Shown: positions 1 through 6,278, counted from the stretch's first letter. The stretch: DNA of 9,601 nucleotides from Rickettsiales bacterium (GCA_031276335.1 JAISNH010000083.1:1-9601), one strand, 5' to 3'. Numbers and translations: made by a program. The notes: generated by a model not told the origin, from the letters alone.

Positions 1-1116
1 GTGCAGCTTCCCAACATCGCGATTGTCGACGCGCTGAAGGTCGGCGACTTCGTCCTGGTCGACGACGGCAAGATAAAGCTCCAGGTGATGGAGAAGGGCT
101 CGCATTACGCCAAGACGAAGGTCATAGTCGGCGGCGTGGTGAAGGATCACAAGGGCTTCAACCTTCCGAACACGATCATCGACCTTCCGGTTTTGACCGA
201 GAAGGACCTGGCCGACCTGGAATTCGCGATCGGCATGGGCGTCGACCTTGTCGCCGTCAGCTTCGTGCAGACCCCGGACGACCTGCGCGAGGCCAAAAGG
301 ATTATAAACGGCCGCGTGCCGGTGATAACCAAGGTCGAGAAGCCGACCGCCGCGATGGAGTATCTGGATGAGATAGTCGATCTGTCCGACATAGTGATGA
401 TAGGCCGCGGCGACATGGGCGTCGAGGTCGGCCCGGAAAAGGTTCCCGCGATCCAGAAGCGCATCATACGCGTCTGCCGCGAGAAAAGGAAGCCGGTCAT
501 TGTCGCGACCCACATGCTGGAAAGCATGACCGAGGGCACCTTCCCGACCCGCGCGGAGGCCACCGACGTCGCCAACGCGGTCTACGAATGCACCGACTGC
601 TGCATGCTGTCCGCGGAATCGGCCAGCGGCAAGTATCCGGTGGAGGCGGTCAGGATGATGGACACGATAATACGTCAGACCGAGTCCGACCCGGAATACA
701 GGAAGTACATCGAGAATTTCCGCCGCGAGATAGTGAACCGCACTTTGGGCGATTCGATGACCGCGGCGGCGGCCAAGGTCACCGACGAGGTCGACGCGAA
801 GGCCGTGTTCGCCTATACGACCAGCGGCACCACCGCCATCAGCCTTTCGAAGCAGAAGCCCGCGACTCCGATTATCGCGGTTACGACGGAAAGCAGGATC
901 GCCGGCAAGGTCGGCATGGCGTGGGGCGTGCGGCCGGTTCTGGTCGACGAAACCGATTCGGACAAGATCGACGAAATCTCCCGCAAGATCGCGAAGGATA
1001 TGGGCTTGGCAAAGGAAGGCGACACGCTCGTGCTGTCGTTCGGCAAGGGCACCGCGACCTCCAAGTCGATATTCAGGCAATCCGCGACCGCGCTCGTTGG
1101 CGTGATAAAGGTGTAG
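1..1116 (+). CDS. pyk: Pyruvate kinase, C-terminal 371 residues (5' end outside window)
   Basis: Catalyses the last step of glycolysis in the cytoplasm, phosphoenolpyruvate plus ADP to pyruvate plus ATP. Visible landmarks (numbered from the first codon in the window): the end of the B domain with KGFNLP near 51-56, the TKVEK motif with catalytic Lys111 and metal ligand Glu113, GRGDMGVE with metal ligand Asp138, ATHMLESM with active-site Thr170, PTRAEATDVANA, and MLSAESASGKYPVEAV near 202-217. The C-terminal allosteric-type domain runs from about 245 to 371. Bacterial enzymes are usually about 470-480 residues, so roughly 100 N-terminal residues lie upstream; the GTG at position 1 is an internal Val codon, not a start. 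The MLSAESA form of the usual MLSGET motif is common in alphaproteobacteria. A strong terminator follows the stop. The family call is secure. Confidence 0.97.
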   Translation: MQLPNIAIVDALKVGDFVLVDDGKIKLQVMEKGSHYAKTKVIVGGVVKDHKGFNLPNTIIDLPVLTEKDLADLEFAIGMGVDLVAVSFVQTPDDLREAKRIINGRVPVITKVEKPTAAMEYLDEIVDLSDIVMIGRGDMGVEVGPEKVPAIQKRIIRVCREKRKPVIVATHMLESMTEGTFPTRAEATDVANAVYECTDCCMLSAESASGKYPVEAVRMMDTIIRQTESDPEYRKYIENFRREIVNRTLGDSMTAAAAKVTDEVDAKAVFAYTTSGTTAISLSKQKPATPIIAVTTESRIAGKVGMAWGVRPVLVDETDSDKIDEISRKIAKDMGLAKEGDTLVLSFGKGTATSKSIFRQSATALVGVIKV

Positions 1117-1135
1117 GGATTCGGCCGTATTTGCG

Positions 1136-1162
1136 AAAACCCGCGCATGCCGCGGGTTTTTT
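1136..1162 (+). terminator. Rho-independent terminator of pyk
   Basis: A perfect 10-bp stem AAAACCCGCG / CGCGGGTTTT (1136-1145 and 1151-1160) closes a 5-nt loop and runs into six T residues (1157-1162). It begins 20 nt after the pyk stop codon. The A-rich left arm could also let it work weakly on the other strand, for the convergent ppiD-like gene. Confidence 0.9.
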
Positions 1163-1170
1163 GCACTCTC

Positions 1171-1253
1171 GTCATACCAGCGAAGCCCCCGTCATTCCCG
1201 CACTTTCAATCGTCATACCGGCGCAGGCCGGTATCCACCGCCCTCTGTCATCC
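1171..1253 (+). repeat. Array of GTCATNCC half-palindromes with one full palindrome
   Basis: GTCATACC or GTCATTCC units begin at 1171, 1191 and 1212, and a GTCATCC variant at 1247. The first three are spaced 20-21 bp apart. The third is completed to a full palindrome, ATACCGGC / GCCGGTAT with a 4-nt loop (1215-1234). The pattern resembles the widespread GTCATTCCCGC...GCGGGAATCC interspersed repeats (REP-like; dRS3-like in Neisseria). It fills the gap between the convergent pyk and ppiD-like genes. No open reading frame here is credible. Confidence 0.75.
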
Positions 1254-1275
1254 TCCGCGGCAATAGCGGTGCGCG

Positions 1276-2781
1276 TCAATTGTTGTAAAACACCCGAAGC
1301 GCCTTTTCGTTCCGCTTCACGCCGTACTTCCTGTACAGGTAGGCGGTGTATTCGTCTAGTATGTTTGCGGCGATGTTCCGCGTTTCGGATTCCAGGAATT
1401 TTTCGAATTCGGGGGAATCAGTCGCCTCCGGCAGCTCGATGTCGCGGACTGCCGCCACGATATGGCTGCTCCCGGTCTTGATTGCGAACGGCTTGCCCTT
1501 TTCCGCGACGAAGGCCTTGGTCAGGAAATCGGAGGAATATGCGGCGTTGAACCGGCCGGTCCTGACGGACAGCGCGGGTATTATCGACCTGTCGACCGCC
1601 ATGGCGGACTTGTTGAACGTTTCGCCCTTTTCCAGGTTCGCGAGTATGTCCGCGGCCTTTTTCGCCGCCTGTTCCGCCTGTTTTTCGGCCCTCCATATGG
1701 CGGCCAGCTCGGCCTTCACGGATTCGATAGGCTTTGGCTTCGCGGGATGCGTTTTTTCGACCAGGATCAGGACGACCGTATCGCCCGCGTCCTGCACGTC
1801 CGATATTCCACCCTCGTCCAGGGCGAAGAATGCTATGTCGCGCAGCTTGGGGGTAAAGGCGGCGTCCTTGAATTCTGCGCCCGCCCGCGTGCGCCCCTCC
1901 GCATCCATTTCCGGCAGGGCGGTTTTCCTTGCGCCGAAGCTTTTCGCGGCCTCATCCGCGCTCGCCCCGCCGTTTATCTCGTCGATGATGTTTTCGCCGA
2001 TTTCTATCATGGCCTTGTATGTCTTGTCCGTGTCGGCGGCCGGGATGTCGCGGTATTTCCGCGCGGCTGCGGCATCGATCGTGATGTAGGAGATGCGCCT
2101 GTACTCCCGCTCCTGGAACTTCGCGATGTTTTTTTCATAGATTGCCTTCAGCTCGTCGTCGGAGGGCTGCCCCTCGACCTTTTCTTTCGCTATTTCCAGT
2201 GTCGCGGAATCGATGGTGCGGACTTCGTTCCTGTACCGGTACAGGATGGATGCGATGTCGCGGACGTCGATGTTTGACACGACCGCGTTGACCAGTATCT
2301 CGCGCGCGACCGAATTCGCTATCTCCTCGACGAAGGCGCGCTCGGTTATGCCGTTGGCATCCAGGATATAGGCGAAGCGCTCGGCGGAAAAGTTCTTGTT
2401 CTCGTCCTGGAATTCGGGGGTGTTCTGGATTATGGCATAGATTTTTTCGTCCGACACGTATATCCCTTCGGATTTGGCTTCCTTGTCAAGCAGTATGCGG
2501 TACACCATGTTGTTGATTACCTGGTCGAGGAGTCCCATCTGCACCGCCTGCCTGTAGTTGAAGGCCATTCCGCCCATTGCGGACTGCATCTGGGCGATCT
2601 GGCGCCTCAGCTCGGTGTCCAGCTCCTGCACCGATATCTTCGAATCCGCTATGGTGACGGCCACGTTGTTCCCGACGAACAGGCTCCCGGATACGCCCCA
2701 GAACACGAAGCTTGCCGCGATTACGAACATCAGGGCTTTCGAAGCCCAGGTTTCGGAATACCTGCGAATTTTACTTATCAT
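1276..2781 (-). CDS. ppiD: Membrane-anchored periplasmic folding factor, PpiD/SurA-N type peptidylprolyl isomerase
   Basis: A 501-residue protein built like PpiD: a short basic cytoplasmic N-terminus (MISKIRRYSE), one transmembrane anchor at about 15-36, a SurA_N-like helical chaperone region at about 40-215, a parvulin-like section at about 225-345, and a helical C-terminal tail. PpiD family proteins sit in the inner membrane near the Sec translocon and help newly exported proteins fold. The parvulin part is weak: the end of the fold is recognisable (FFALDEGGISDVQDAG followed by a VVLILVEK strand), but the usual His-containing first strand and the GGDLGW-like loop are not, so isomerase activity may be lost, as in E. 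coli PpiD. It is shorter than typical homologues (about 620 residues). The ATG at 2781 is chosen because AAGGAG lies 6 nt upstream and the membrane anchor follows; the longer open frame runs antisense through tpiA. It is divergent from tpiA. Confidence 0.85.
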   Translation of the reverse strand: MISKIRRYSETWASKALMFVIAASFVFWGVSGSLFVGNNVAVTIADSKISVQELDTELRRQIAQMQSAMGGMAFNYRQAVQMGLLDQVINNMVYRILLDKEAKSEGIYVSDEKIYAIIQNTPEFQDENKNFSAERFAYILDANGITERAFVEEIANSVAREILVNAVVSNIDVRDIASILYRYRNEVRTIDSATLEIAKEKVEGQPSDDELKAIYEKNIAKFQEREYRRISYITIDAAAARKYRDIPAADTDKTYKAMIEIGENIIDEINGGASADEAAKSFGARKTALPEMDAEGRTRAGAEFKDAAFTPKLRDIAFFALDEGGISDVQDAGDTVVLILVEKTHPAKPKPIESVKAELAAIWRAEKQAEQAAKKAADILANLEKGETFNKSAMAVDRSIIPALSVRTGRFNAAYSSDFLTKAFVAEKGKPFAIKTGSSHIVAAVRDIELPEATDSPEFEKFLESETRNIAANILDEYTAYLYRKYGVKRNEKALRVFYNN

Positions 2782-2804
2782 TTTTTCTCCTTCGGTTTTC
2801 TCTA

Positions 2805-2833
2805 GCAATACCAAAAATAATATGGTAAAACAA
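2805..2833 (-). promoter_or_regulatory. Putative sigma-70 promoter of the ppiD-like gene
   Basis: On the minus strand, TTGTTT (2833-2828) and TATTGC (2810-2805) are separated by exactly 17 nt, and the -10 box ends about 24 nt before the ATG at 2781. The match to consensus is moderate. The 87-bp divergent gap must also hold the tpiA promoter, for which no convincing box pair was found. A small inverted repeat TACCA/TGGTA overlaps this site. Confidence 0.4.
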
Positions 2834-2868
2834 GGAAAATCTTTTTTTAACGGGGCGTGGAGGTCGCT

Positions 2869-3627
2869 ATGGCTTTTTCGAATAAGAAAATAATTGCGGG
2901 AAACTGGAAGATGAACGGATTGAAGCAGGAGGGCTGGAGGCTTGTCGAGGGCCTGCTGGATAAATTCGGCGGCCCTGGCGCGCGACCTGGCTTCGAGATG
3001 ATAGTGTGCCCGCCCGCGACGCTTTTGTCCGAGGTTGCCTCTATGGTGGAGGGCTCGCCCGTGCGTGTCGGCGCGCAGAACTGCAGCGACATGCCGTCCG
3101 GCGCCTATACCGGCGAGATTTCGCCAGCCATGGTGCGGGACGCCGGCGCTTCGTTCGTGATTTTGGGTCATTCGGAGCGCCGCGCCTGTTATGGCGAGAC
3201 CAGCGGATTGGTTGCGGCGAAGGCCGCGCTCGCCCTCAAGCATGGGCTGACCCCGATCGTCTGCATCGGCGAAACTTTGGAACAGAAGGATTCCGGCCGC
3301 GCGCTCGATGTCATAGCCGAGCAGTTCGGAGCCTCGCTGCCCGCCGCGGCGACTGCGGAAAACGTCATAATAGCCTACGAGCCAGTCTGGGCGATCGGCA
3401 CAGGGAAGGCCGCGACCAGCCGGGACATAATCGACGTCCATGCGAAGATACGGGAGGTTTCGGCGTCGCGCCTGGGTTCGCCCGATGTGTCGATTCTCTA
3501 CGGCGGCAGCGTGAAGGCCGCGAACGCGGAGGATTTGTTCGCGCTGAAGGACGTGGACGGAGTACTTGTCGGCGGCGCGTCCCTGAATGCGGACGAATTC
3601 TGGGCTATCGCTATGGCCGCGGAGTAA
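2869..3627 (+). CDS. tpiA: Triosephosphate isomerase
   Basis: Interconverts dihydroxyacetone phosphate and glyceraldehyde 3-phosphate in glycolysis and gluconeogenesis. The 252-residue length is normal for a complete TIM barrel. All catalytic elements are present: AGNWKMNG with Lys14, ILGHSERR with electrophile His101, the AYEPVWAIGTGK segment with general base Glu171 followed by the phosphate-gripping loop 6, and the phosphate-binding LYGGSVKAANA and GVLVGGASL motifs. The ATG at 2869 is preferred over an in-frame GTG at 2857 because GGAGGT (2859-2864) sits just upstream of it and the protein then begins as normal for the family. It is divergent from the ppiD-like gene, a neighbourhood common in alphaproteobacteria. 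The usual downstream secG is absent; a repeat-rich gap follows instead. Confidence 0.97.
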   Translation: MAFSNKKIIAGNWKMNGLKQEGWRLVEGLLDKFGGPGARPGFEMIVCPPATLLSEVASMVEGSPVRVGAQNCSDMPSGAYTGEISPAMVRDAGASFVILGHSERRACYGETSGLVAAKAALALKHGLTPIVCIGETLEQKDSGRALDVIAEQFGASLPAAATAENVIIAYEPVWAIGTGKAATSRDIIDVHAKIREVSASRLGSPDVSILYGGSVKAANAEDLFALKDVDGVLVGGASLNADEFWAIAMAAE

Positions 3628-3640
3628 CGCTCCCCTCTCC

Positions 3641-3760
3641 GTCATCCCCGCGCCCTCAGTAATTGTCGGGCTTGACCCGACAATCCACACCAACCCGTCA
3701 TACCGGCGCACCCCTCCTCGTCATTCCGGCACAGCCCCTTCGTCTACCGGACTTGCCGCC
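3641..3760 (+). repeat. Half-palindrome array downstream of tpiA, with one perfect palindrome
   Basis: GTCATCCCC (3641), GTCATACC (3697), GTCATTCC (3720) and GTCTACC (3742) form a roughly 20-bp-phased series that runs into the composite element at 3761. Between the first two lies a perfect 9-bp palindrome, ATTGTCGGG / CCCGACAAT with loop CTTGA (3662-3684). The array starts 14 nt after the tpiA stop and could serve as its mRNA 3' end, but no T-tract terminator is present. Confidence 0.7.
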
Positions 3761-3874
3761 GTCATTCCGACGAAAGCCGGAATCCAGGTCACGCAAGGAA
3801 TCCTTCATCACCTGGATAGCGGCGTCGAGCGCCGCTATGACACCATGACGATAGATACCGACCTGCGCCGGTAT
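3761..3874 (+). repeat. Composite palindromic element (BIME-like) plus one more palindrome
   Basis: Three nested or adjacent hairpins form one unit: ATTCCG/CGGAAT (3764-3783), CCAGGT/ACCTGG (3784-3815) enclosing AAGG/CCTT, and the 9-bp ATAGCGGCG/CGCCGCTAT with loop TCGAG (3816-3838). The outer ends GTCAT (3761-3765) and ATGAC (3837-3841) are also complementary, so the unit can fold as a three-armed structure. A further palindrome ATACCG/CGGTAT follows (3855-3874). Two repeat copies in opposite orientation joined by a linker is the layout of bacterial interspersed mosaic elements. Confidence 0.7.
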
Positions 3875-3883
3875 GACGGAAAG

Positions 3884-3918
3884 GCAAATCCTAAATCTTA
3901 AATGATAAATGTTAAATG
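3884..3918 (+). repeat. Tandem heptad array, consensus NTAAATG (five units)
   Basis: Five consecutive 7-bp units read GCAAATC, CTAAATC, TTAAATG, ATAAATG and TTAAATG. The strict 7-bp register and AT-rich content contrast with the GC-rich surroundings. The same heptad occurs in two opposed arrays near the right end of the window. Function unknown. Confidence 0.65.
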
Positions 3919-4106
3919 ACTTTAGGGAGGGAGAAAGCAGAAGAACCCGAGCGAATAAAACCTTATCGACGAGCGGTGCTAGCGAGGAGATTAGGTTGCG
4001 TCGCGAGGATACTTCGGTCAGCCCGGCATGAACTTTAGTATAATGGGAGGGACAAGGTAGAAGACCATGAAGCCTTGTCCCGTAAGATTCCCGCTTTCGC
4101 GGGAAT
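3919..4106. other. Gene-free structured spacer with a diverged direct repeat and two hairpins
   Basis: No credible gene lies here. ACTTTAG followed by GGAGGGAGAAAGCAGAAGA (from 3919) recurs in diverged form from 4032 as ACTTTAG, a TATAAT insertion, then GGGAGGGACAAGGTAGAAGA. A 9-bp stem GGGACAAGG / CCTTGTCCC (4049-4057 and 4073-4081) and a palindrome ATTCCCGC / GCGGGAAT with loop TTTC (4087-4106) follow. The last hairpin lies 10 nt beyond the stop codon of the minus-strand cysteine-rich gene and may protect its mRNA end. TATAAT at 4039-4044 has no matching -35 box. Confidence 0.5.
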
Positions 4107-4115
4107 GACGGCATC

Positions 4116-4622
4116 TTAAAACTTTCCGCCGTTCGCACAGAAACGACTGGCCAAATCCCGAAGATTCGAATCATCCGAGCAGTAGTTGCTGCTGATGTTG
4201 GCGTAGGGGGCACCGCCGTAGCAGCCACCGCCATTCGACATGGACGAAGCAAGCACGCAAGCAGTACCCTCAATACCCTCGGTATCATCAGTGCCGGTAG
4301 TAGATTTACAAGATATGTAAGCGGTGCTATAATTGAAGTAACCCCCGCCGCCAAAAATAGGTCCTTTAGTATAACTGGGGCATGTTTTGCAAGAAATCTG
4401 TCCGGTTTCATCTTGATACTGTTCCTCCTCCTCCCGGCACGTAATACAACTGCCCGCCATTATATTCGGCTGATACGTTCCAGCAGGGCACGGCTTGCAT
4501 GCCGTCATCGTGCCGTCCGAGTATGTACCTGGCAGACACGGCAGGCACATCACGCCCTGAGCACCGGCGGAGGTCGATATCGCAAGCAGCATGCCCGCAA
4601 GTGTTATTGTGGTTTTTCTCAT
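4116..4622 (-). CDS. Secreted cysteine-rich protein with four CxxC repeats (GCC2/GCC3-like)
   Basis: A 168-residue exported protein. Residues 1-21 form a signal peptide (basic MRK, hydrophobic core, AGA cleavage site before Gln22). The mature part opens with four regularly spaced CxxC pairs at 26-29, 42-45, 59-62 and 78-81, the first two followed by PGTY or PAGTY. This spacing and the CPxGTY motif resemble the ephrin-receptor-like GCC2/GCC3 modules usual in eukaryotic extracellular proteins. Five more single cysteines lie in a Gly/Ser-rich C-terminus, 13 in all, so disulfides are probable after export. A GGGG-containing ribosome site precedes the ATG at 4622. It follows the sister gene at 4638-5006 by 15 nt and is surely cotranscribed. 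No enzyme motif is seen; a surface or adhesive role is a guess. Confidence 0.75.
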   Translation of the reverse strand: MRKTTITLAGMLLAISTSAGAQGVMCLPCLPGTYSDGTMTACKPCPAGTYQPNIMAGSCITCREEEEQYQDETGQISCKTCPSYTKGPIFGGGGYFNYSTAYISCKSTTGTDDTEGIEGTACVLASSMSNGGGCYGGAPYANISSNYCSDDSNLRDLASRFCANGGKF

Positions 4623-4637
4623 TTTGTTTCCCCTTTT

Positions 4638-5006
4638 TTATTCGATTGTTATCTTGTAGCTTCCAGCCGGACACGCCGTGCCGGCCATTACGCCATGCTC
4701 GTCGGTATTGCCTATCTTATACGTTCCGCCCGGACATCCCGTTCCCCTATGCGCATACGTCCCCACAGGGCACTTTACAATGCAGTCCCTAAGTCCGGGG
4801 TCGTACGTAAGATTGGCTCCGCATTTGCATTCGCCAGTCGCGGCATCGTATTCGGCCAGGAACGACTTGCTGCAGCCGGACTCGCATTTCGGTATGCAAT
4901 GCTCCTCCAGCGTCGCCGCTAGGTCGTCCTTCAAGGCGGCAAATACCCCTCCGCTTCCGCTAAGCAGGTTTATCAATACAATTATGATTATTTTTGGTGG
5001 TTTCAT
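4638..5006 (-). CDS. Secreted cysteine-rich protein with CPxGTY repeats, first gene of operon
   Basis: A 122-residue exported protein. Residues 1-23 form a signal peptide (MKPPK, then a strongly hydrophobic Ile/Leu run, cleavage after VFA). The mature part has nine cysteines (37, 41, 45, 60, 62, 75, 79, 91, 112). Three copies of a CPxGTY-type motif occur at 79-84, 91-96 and 112-117, the same motif as in the downstream partner, so the two genes probably arose by duplication or act together. The N-terminal CxxxCxxxC cluster is different and not recognised. The start at 5006 has AAGGGAG upstream at good spacing. The gene is preceded by a long structured leader and a sigma-70 promoter at 5217-5245. 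Function unknown. Confidence 0.75.
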   Translation of the reverse strand: MKPPKIIIIVLINLLSGSGGVFAALKDDLAATLEEHCIPKCESGCSKSFLAEYDAATGECKCGANLTYDPGLRDCIVKCPVGTYAHRGTGCPGGTYKIGNTDEHGVMAGTACPAGSYKITIE

Positions 5007-5048
5007 TTTCTTTCTCCCTTTTAAATTTCGCTTGCAAGAAGCGGGGAG

Positions 5049-5211
5049 CTAAGAAACCATCACCAGATGGCACGGCGTATTCGTGCGAGCGCACAAAGGG
5101 CCTGCCTTATATGACCGTACTCCCCGAAGGGATAACGGGCTTGTTTTTACGAGTTTCATCTCGCTGGTGAAAGGGATTCTTAGGTCCCTGGCCGCGGTCT
5201 TCCACGGCTTG
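5049..5211 (-). ncRNA. Candidate structured 5' leader RNA (riboswitch-like) of the cysteine-rich operon
   Basis: Read on the minus strand from a start near 5211, the RNA can form: a 7-bp hairpin GCCGUGG-AAGA-CCGCGGC (5208-5191); a closing helix CUAAGAA/UUCUUAG (5183-5177 with 5055-5049) continued by CACCAG/CUGGUG (5169-5164 with 5066-5061); and inside it three arms, CGAG/CUCG (5163-5150), CCGU...ACGG around a CCC-UUCG-GGG stem-loop (5138-5115), and GGCAGGC paired with GCC-UGCC (5106-5100 with 5076-5069) capped by GUGC/GCAC (5094-5083). The first hairpin has a U-G wobble that would be a C-A mismatch on the plus strand, which favours minus-strand transcription. GGGA/UCCC (5188-5173) can compete with the closing helix. 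There is no terminator before the gene at 5006, so it is probably a leader. It matches no RNA family I recognise; a free-standing small RNA of about 160 nt is the alternative. Confidence 0.5.
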
Positions 5212-5216
5212 TTATG

Positions 5217-5245
5217 CTTATATCACGGGGGCTGGCGTTTGTAAA
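5217..5245 (-). promoter_or_regulatory. Sigma-70 promoter of the structured leader and cysteine-rich operon
   Basis: On the minus strand, TTTACA (5245-5240) and TATAAG (5222-5217) are separated by exactly 17 nt, with transcription expected to start near 5211. Both boxes are close to consensus (5 of 6 each). The start falls 3 nt before the first hairpin of the leader. Confidence 0.65.
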
Positions 5246-5352
5246 GCCCAAAAATGCCGCCGTTTCGCCGTCCGGGTATTCTGCCGGAAACGAGGGGTTC
5301 CCGCCCGCGGCTTGCATGGAGGGGGCTTTTGCCGTCCGTGTGAAGATTTTGT

Positions 5353-5381
5353 TTGTCATGCCGCTGGAAATAGTGTATAAT
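5353..5381 (+). promoter_or_regulatory. Strong sigma-70 promoter of the exported-protein gene
   Basis: TTGTCA (5353-5358) and a perfect TATAAT (5376-5381) are separated by 17 nt. The expected start near 5388 gives a short leader carrying AGGAG (5394-5398) before the ATG at 5404. It is one of the best promoter matches in the window. Confidence 0.75.
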
Positions 5382-5403
5382 TGAATGGAAATCAGGAGAG
5401 GAT

Positions 5404-6132
5404 ATGATGAAAAGGAATATCTTTTTAATGTTGGCGTTCGCCGTATTTGCGGGGGGCTCCGTTTCGGCGCAGACTTTCTCGATGTGGGAGGACGAGGATG
5501 AGGAGTCCCGCATGAACGGCGGCGCGGTCGAGCCTCGACGCGACCGTCCGTCCAAGGGCTCTGCCCGGCCGCCGAGGGAGGCGCCGCGGCCTAGCCTTGC
5601 GATTGAATCCGGGATACTGGGCGGTTATTCCACGCGGAACTCCGGCGGTTATGTCGCGCCGTCGGCCTATAGTCCGACCGTCGTGCCCAACCAGATGACC
5701 GGCAACAACAACGACGTGTACTCCATGGTCGATTACGACATCATGCAGTCGGAGCGCGAGGTCGGCGATTCCGAGATCCTGAACTCCATCGACAAGTGGC
5801 AGCTTGGCGTGAAGAACGTCTATTGGGAAAATTACCGCGGCAACAACGTCCGCATCGAAATGCTCAGGAACAACCGCGACATGAAGGAGATGAGGCTGAA
5901 GTTCGTGCAGTCGCAGAACATGATTTCCGACCCTGACGGCAGCATCTCCGACATGCTGAACAACGTTGCGGACAAGGTCATGAAAAGCACGTGCGGAAGA
6001 AAGGCGCGGCAGGCCATCGTGCTTTACGAGCGCCCGTCGGTCGAGCTGGTGAAGGAAACCACGTATGACAATTACAAGATAATCGCGAAGGGCACGTCCT
6101 TGAAGGAATACGGCTTCCGCTGCATTTACTAG
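5404..6132 (+). CDS. Exported protein of unknown function
   Basis: A 242-residue protein that I do not recognise. An N-terminal signal peptide is clear: basic MMKRN, a hydrophobic core (IFLMLAFAVFA) and a VSA cleavage site before Gln23. Residues about 25-75 are low in complexity, first acidic (WEDEDEE), then rich in Arg, Pro and Gly, so probably disordered. Residues about 110-242 look folded and mixed alpha/beta, with two cysteines (197 and 240) that could pair in the periplasm. No lipobox and no further membrane span is seen. AGGAG lies upstream; ATG codons at 5404 and 5407 are both usable, with spacing of 5 or 8 nt. It has its own strong promoter and is divergent from the cysteine-rich operon. 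No terminator follows, only a repeat array. Confidence 0.8.
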   Translation: MMKRNIFLMLAFAVFAGGSVSAQTFSMWEDEDEESRMNGGAVEPRRDRPSKGSARPPREAPRPSLAIESGILGGYSTRNSGGYVAPSAYSPTVVPNQMTGNNNDVYSMVDYDIMQSEREVGDSEILNSIDKWQLGVKNVYWENYRGNNVRIEMLRNNRDMKEMRLKFVQSQNMISDPDGSISDMLNNVADKVMKSTCGRKARQAIVLYERPSVELVKETTYDNYKIIAKGTSLKEYGFRCIY

Positions 6133-6278
6133 GCTTGTCCGCCCGCCGCCTCTTCATTCCAGAGCCCTTGGCCGTCATACCTGCACAGTCCCTTCGTCAT
6201 GCCGCCACCTTCAATCATCATACCGGCGCAGGCCTCCCACTCCCCGTCATTCCCGCGGTCTTTCATGGTCTTCTTCAT
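6129..6278 (-). pseudogene. Short open frame behind a good ribosome site, possibly a repeat-invaded gene start
   Basis: On the minus strand GGGAG (6290-6286) stands 7 nt before ATG (6278-6276), followed by MKKTMK and then 43 codons made of repeat sequence, ending 3 nt inside the 5404-6132 gene. The start looks like that of the cysteine-rich genes (purine-rich site, then ATGAA), but the body has no protein character. It may be the remnant of a gene whose coding part was replaced by repeats. Translation is not supported otherwise. Confidence 0.2.
6153..6255 (+). repeat. Array of GTCATNCC half-palindromes downstream of the exported-protein gene
   Basis: TTCATTCC (6153), GTCATACC (6174), GTCATGCC (6196), ATCATACC (6217) and GTCATTCC (6246) follow one another at 21, 22, 21 and 29 bp. 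It is the same motif, orientation and phase as the arrays after pyk and tpiA, here without a completed palindrome. Confidence 0.65.

Noticed and set aside
588..1481. Plus-strand open frame of 297 residues overlapping pyk
   Set aside because: Out-of-frame shadow of pyk that continues through its terminator and into repeats; composition is Arg/Gly-rich without any domain.
1462..2277. Plus-strand open frame of 271 residues
   Set aside because: It is antisense to the ppiD-like gene, with shadow-frame composition and no start signal.
2782..3711. Extension of the ppiD-like reading frame upstream to 3711 on the minus strand (811 residues)
   Set aside because: It runs antisense through the whole of tpiA. 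The ribosome site and membrane anchor place the start at 2781.
3641..3760. CRISPR array
   Set aside because: Repeat units are about 8 conserved bases in roughly 20-bp steps, not 25-40-bp repeats with unique spacers, and no cas gene is nearby.
3698..4411. Minus-strand open frame of 237 residues
   Set aside because: It consists of translated palindromic repeats (SFPRKRES- and VIPAQVGI-like strings) and overlaps the cysteine-rich gene at 4116-4622, whose signal peptide and regular cysteines mark it as the true frame.
5049..5211. tmRNA, RNase P RNA, SRP RNA or 5S rRNA
   Set aside because: None of the hallmark sequences is present (tag frame and TTCGA arm, GAGGAAAGTCCGG core, GGAAGGAAGC loop, or 5S core).
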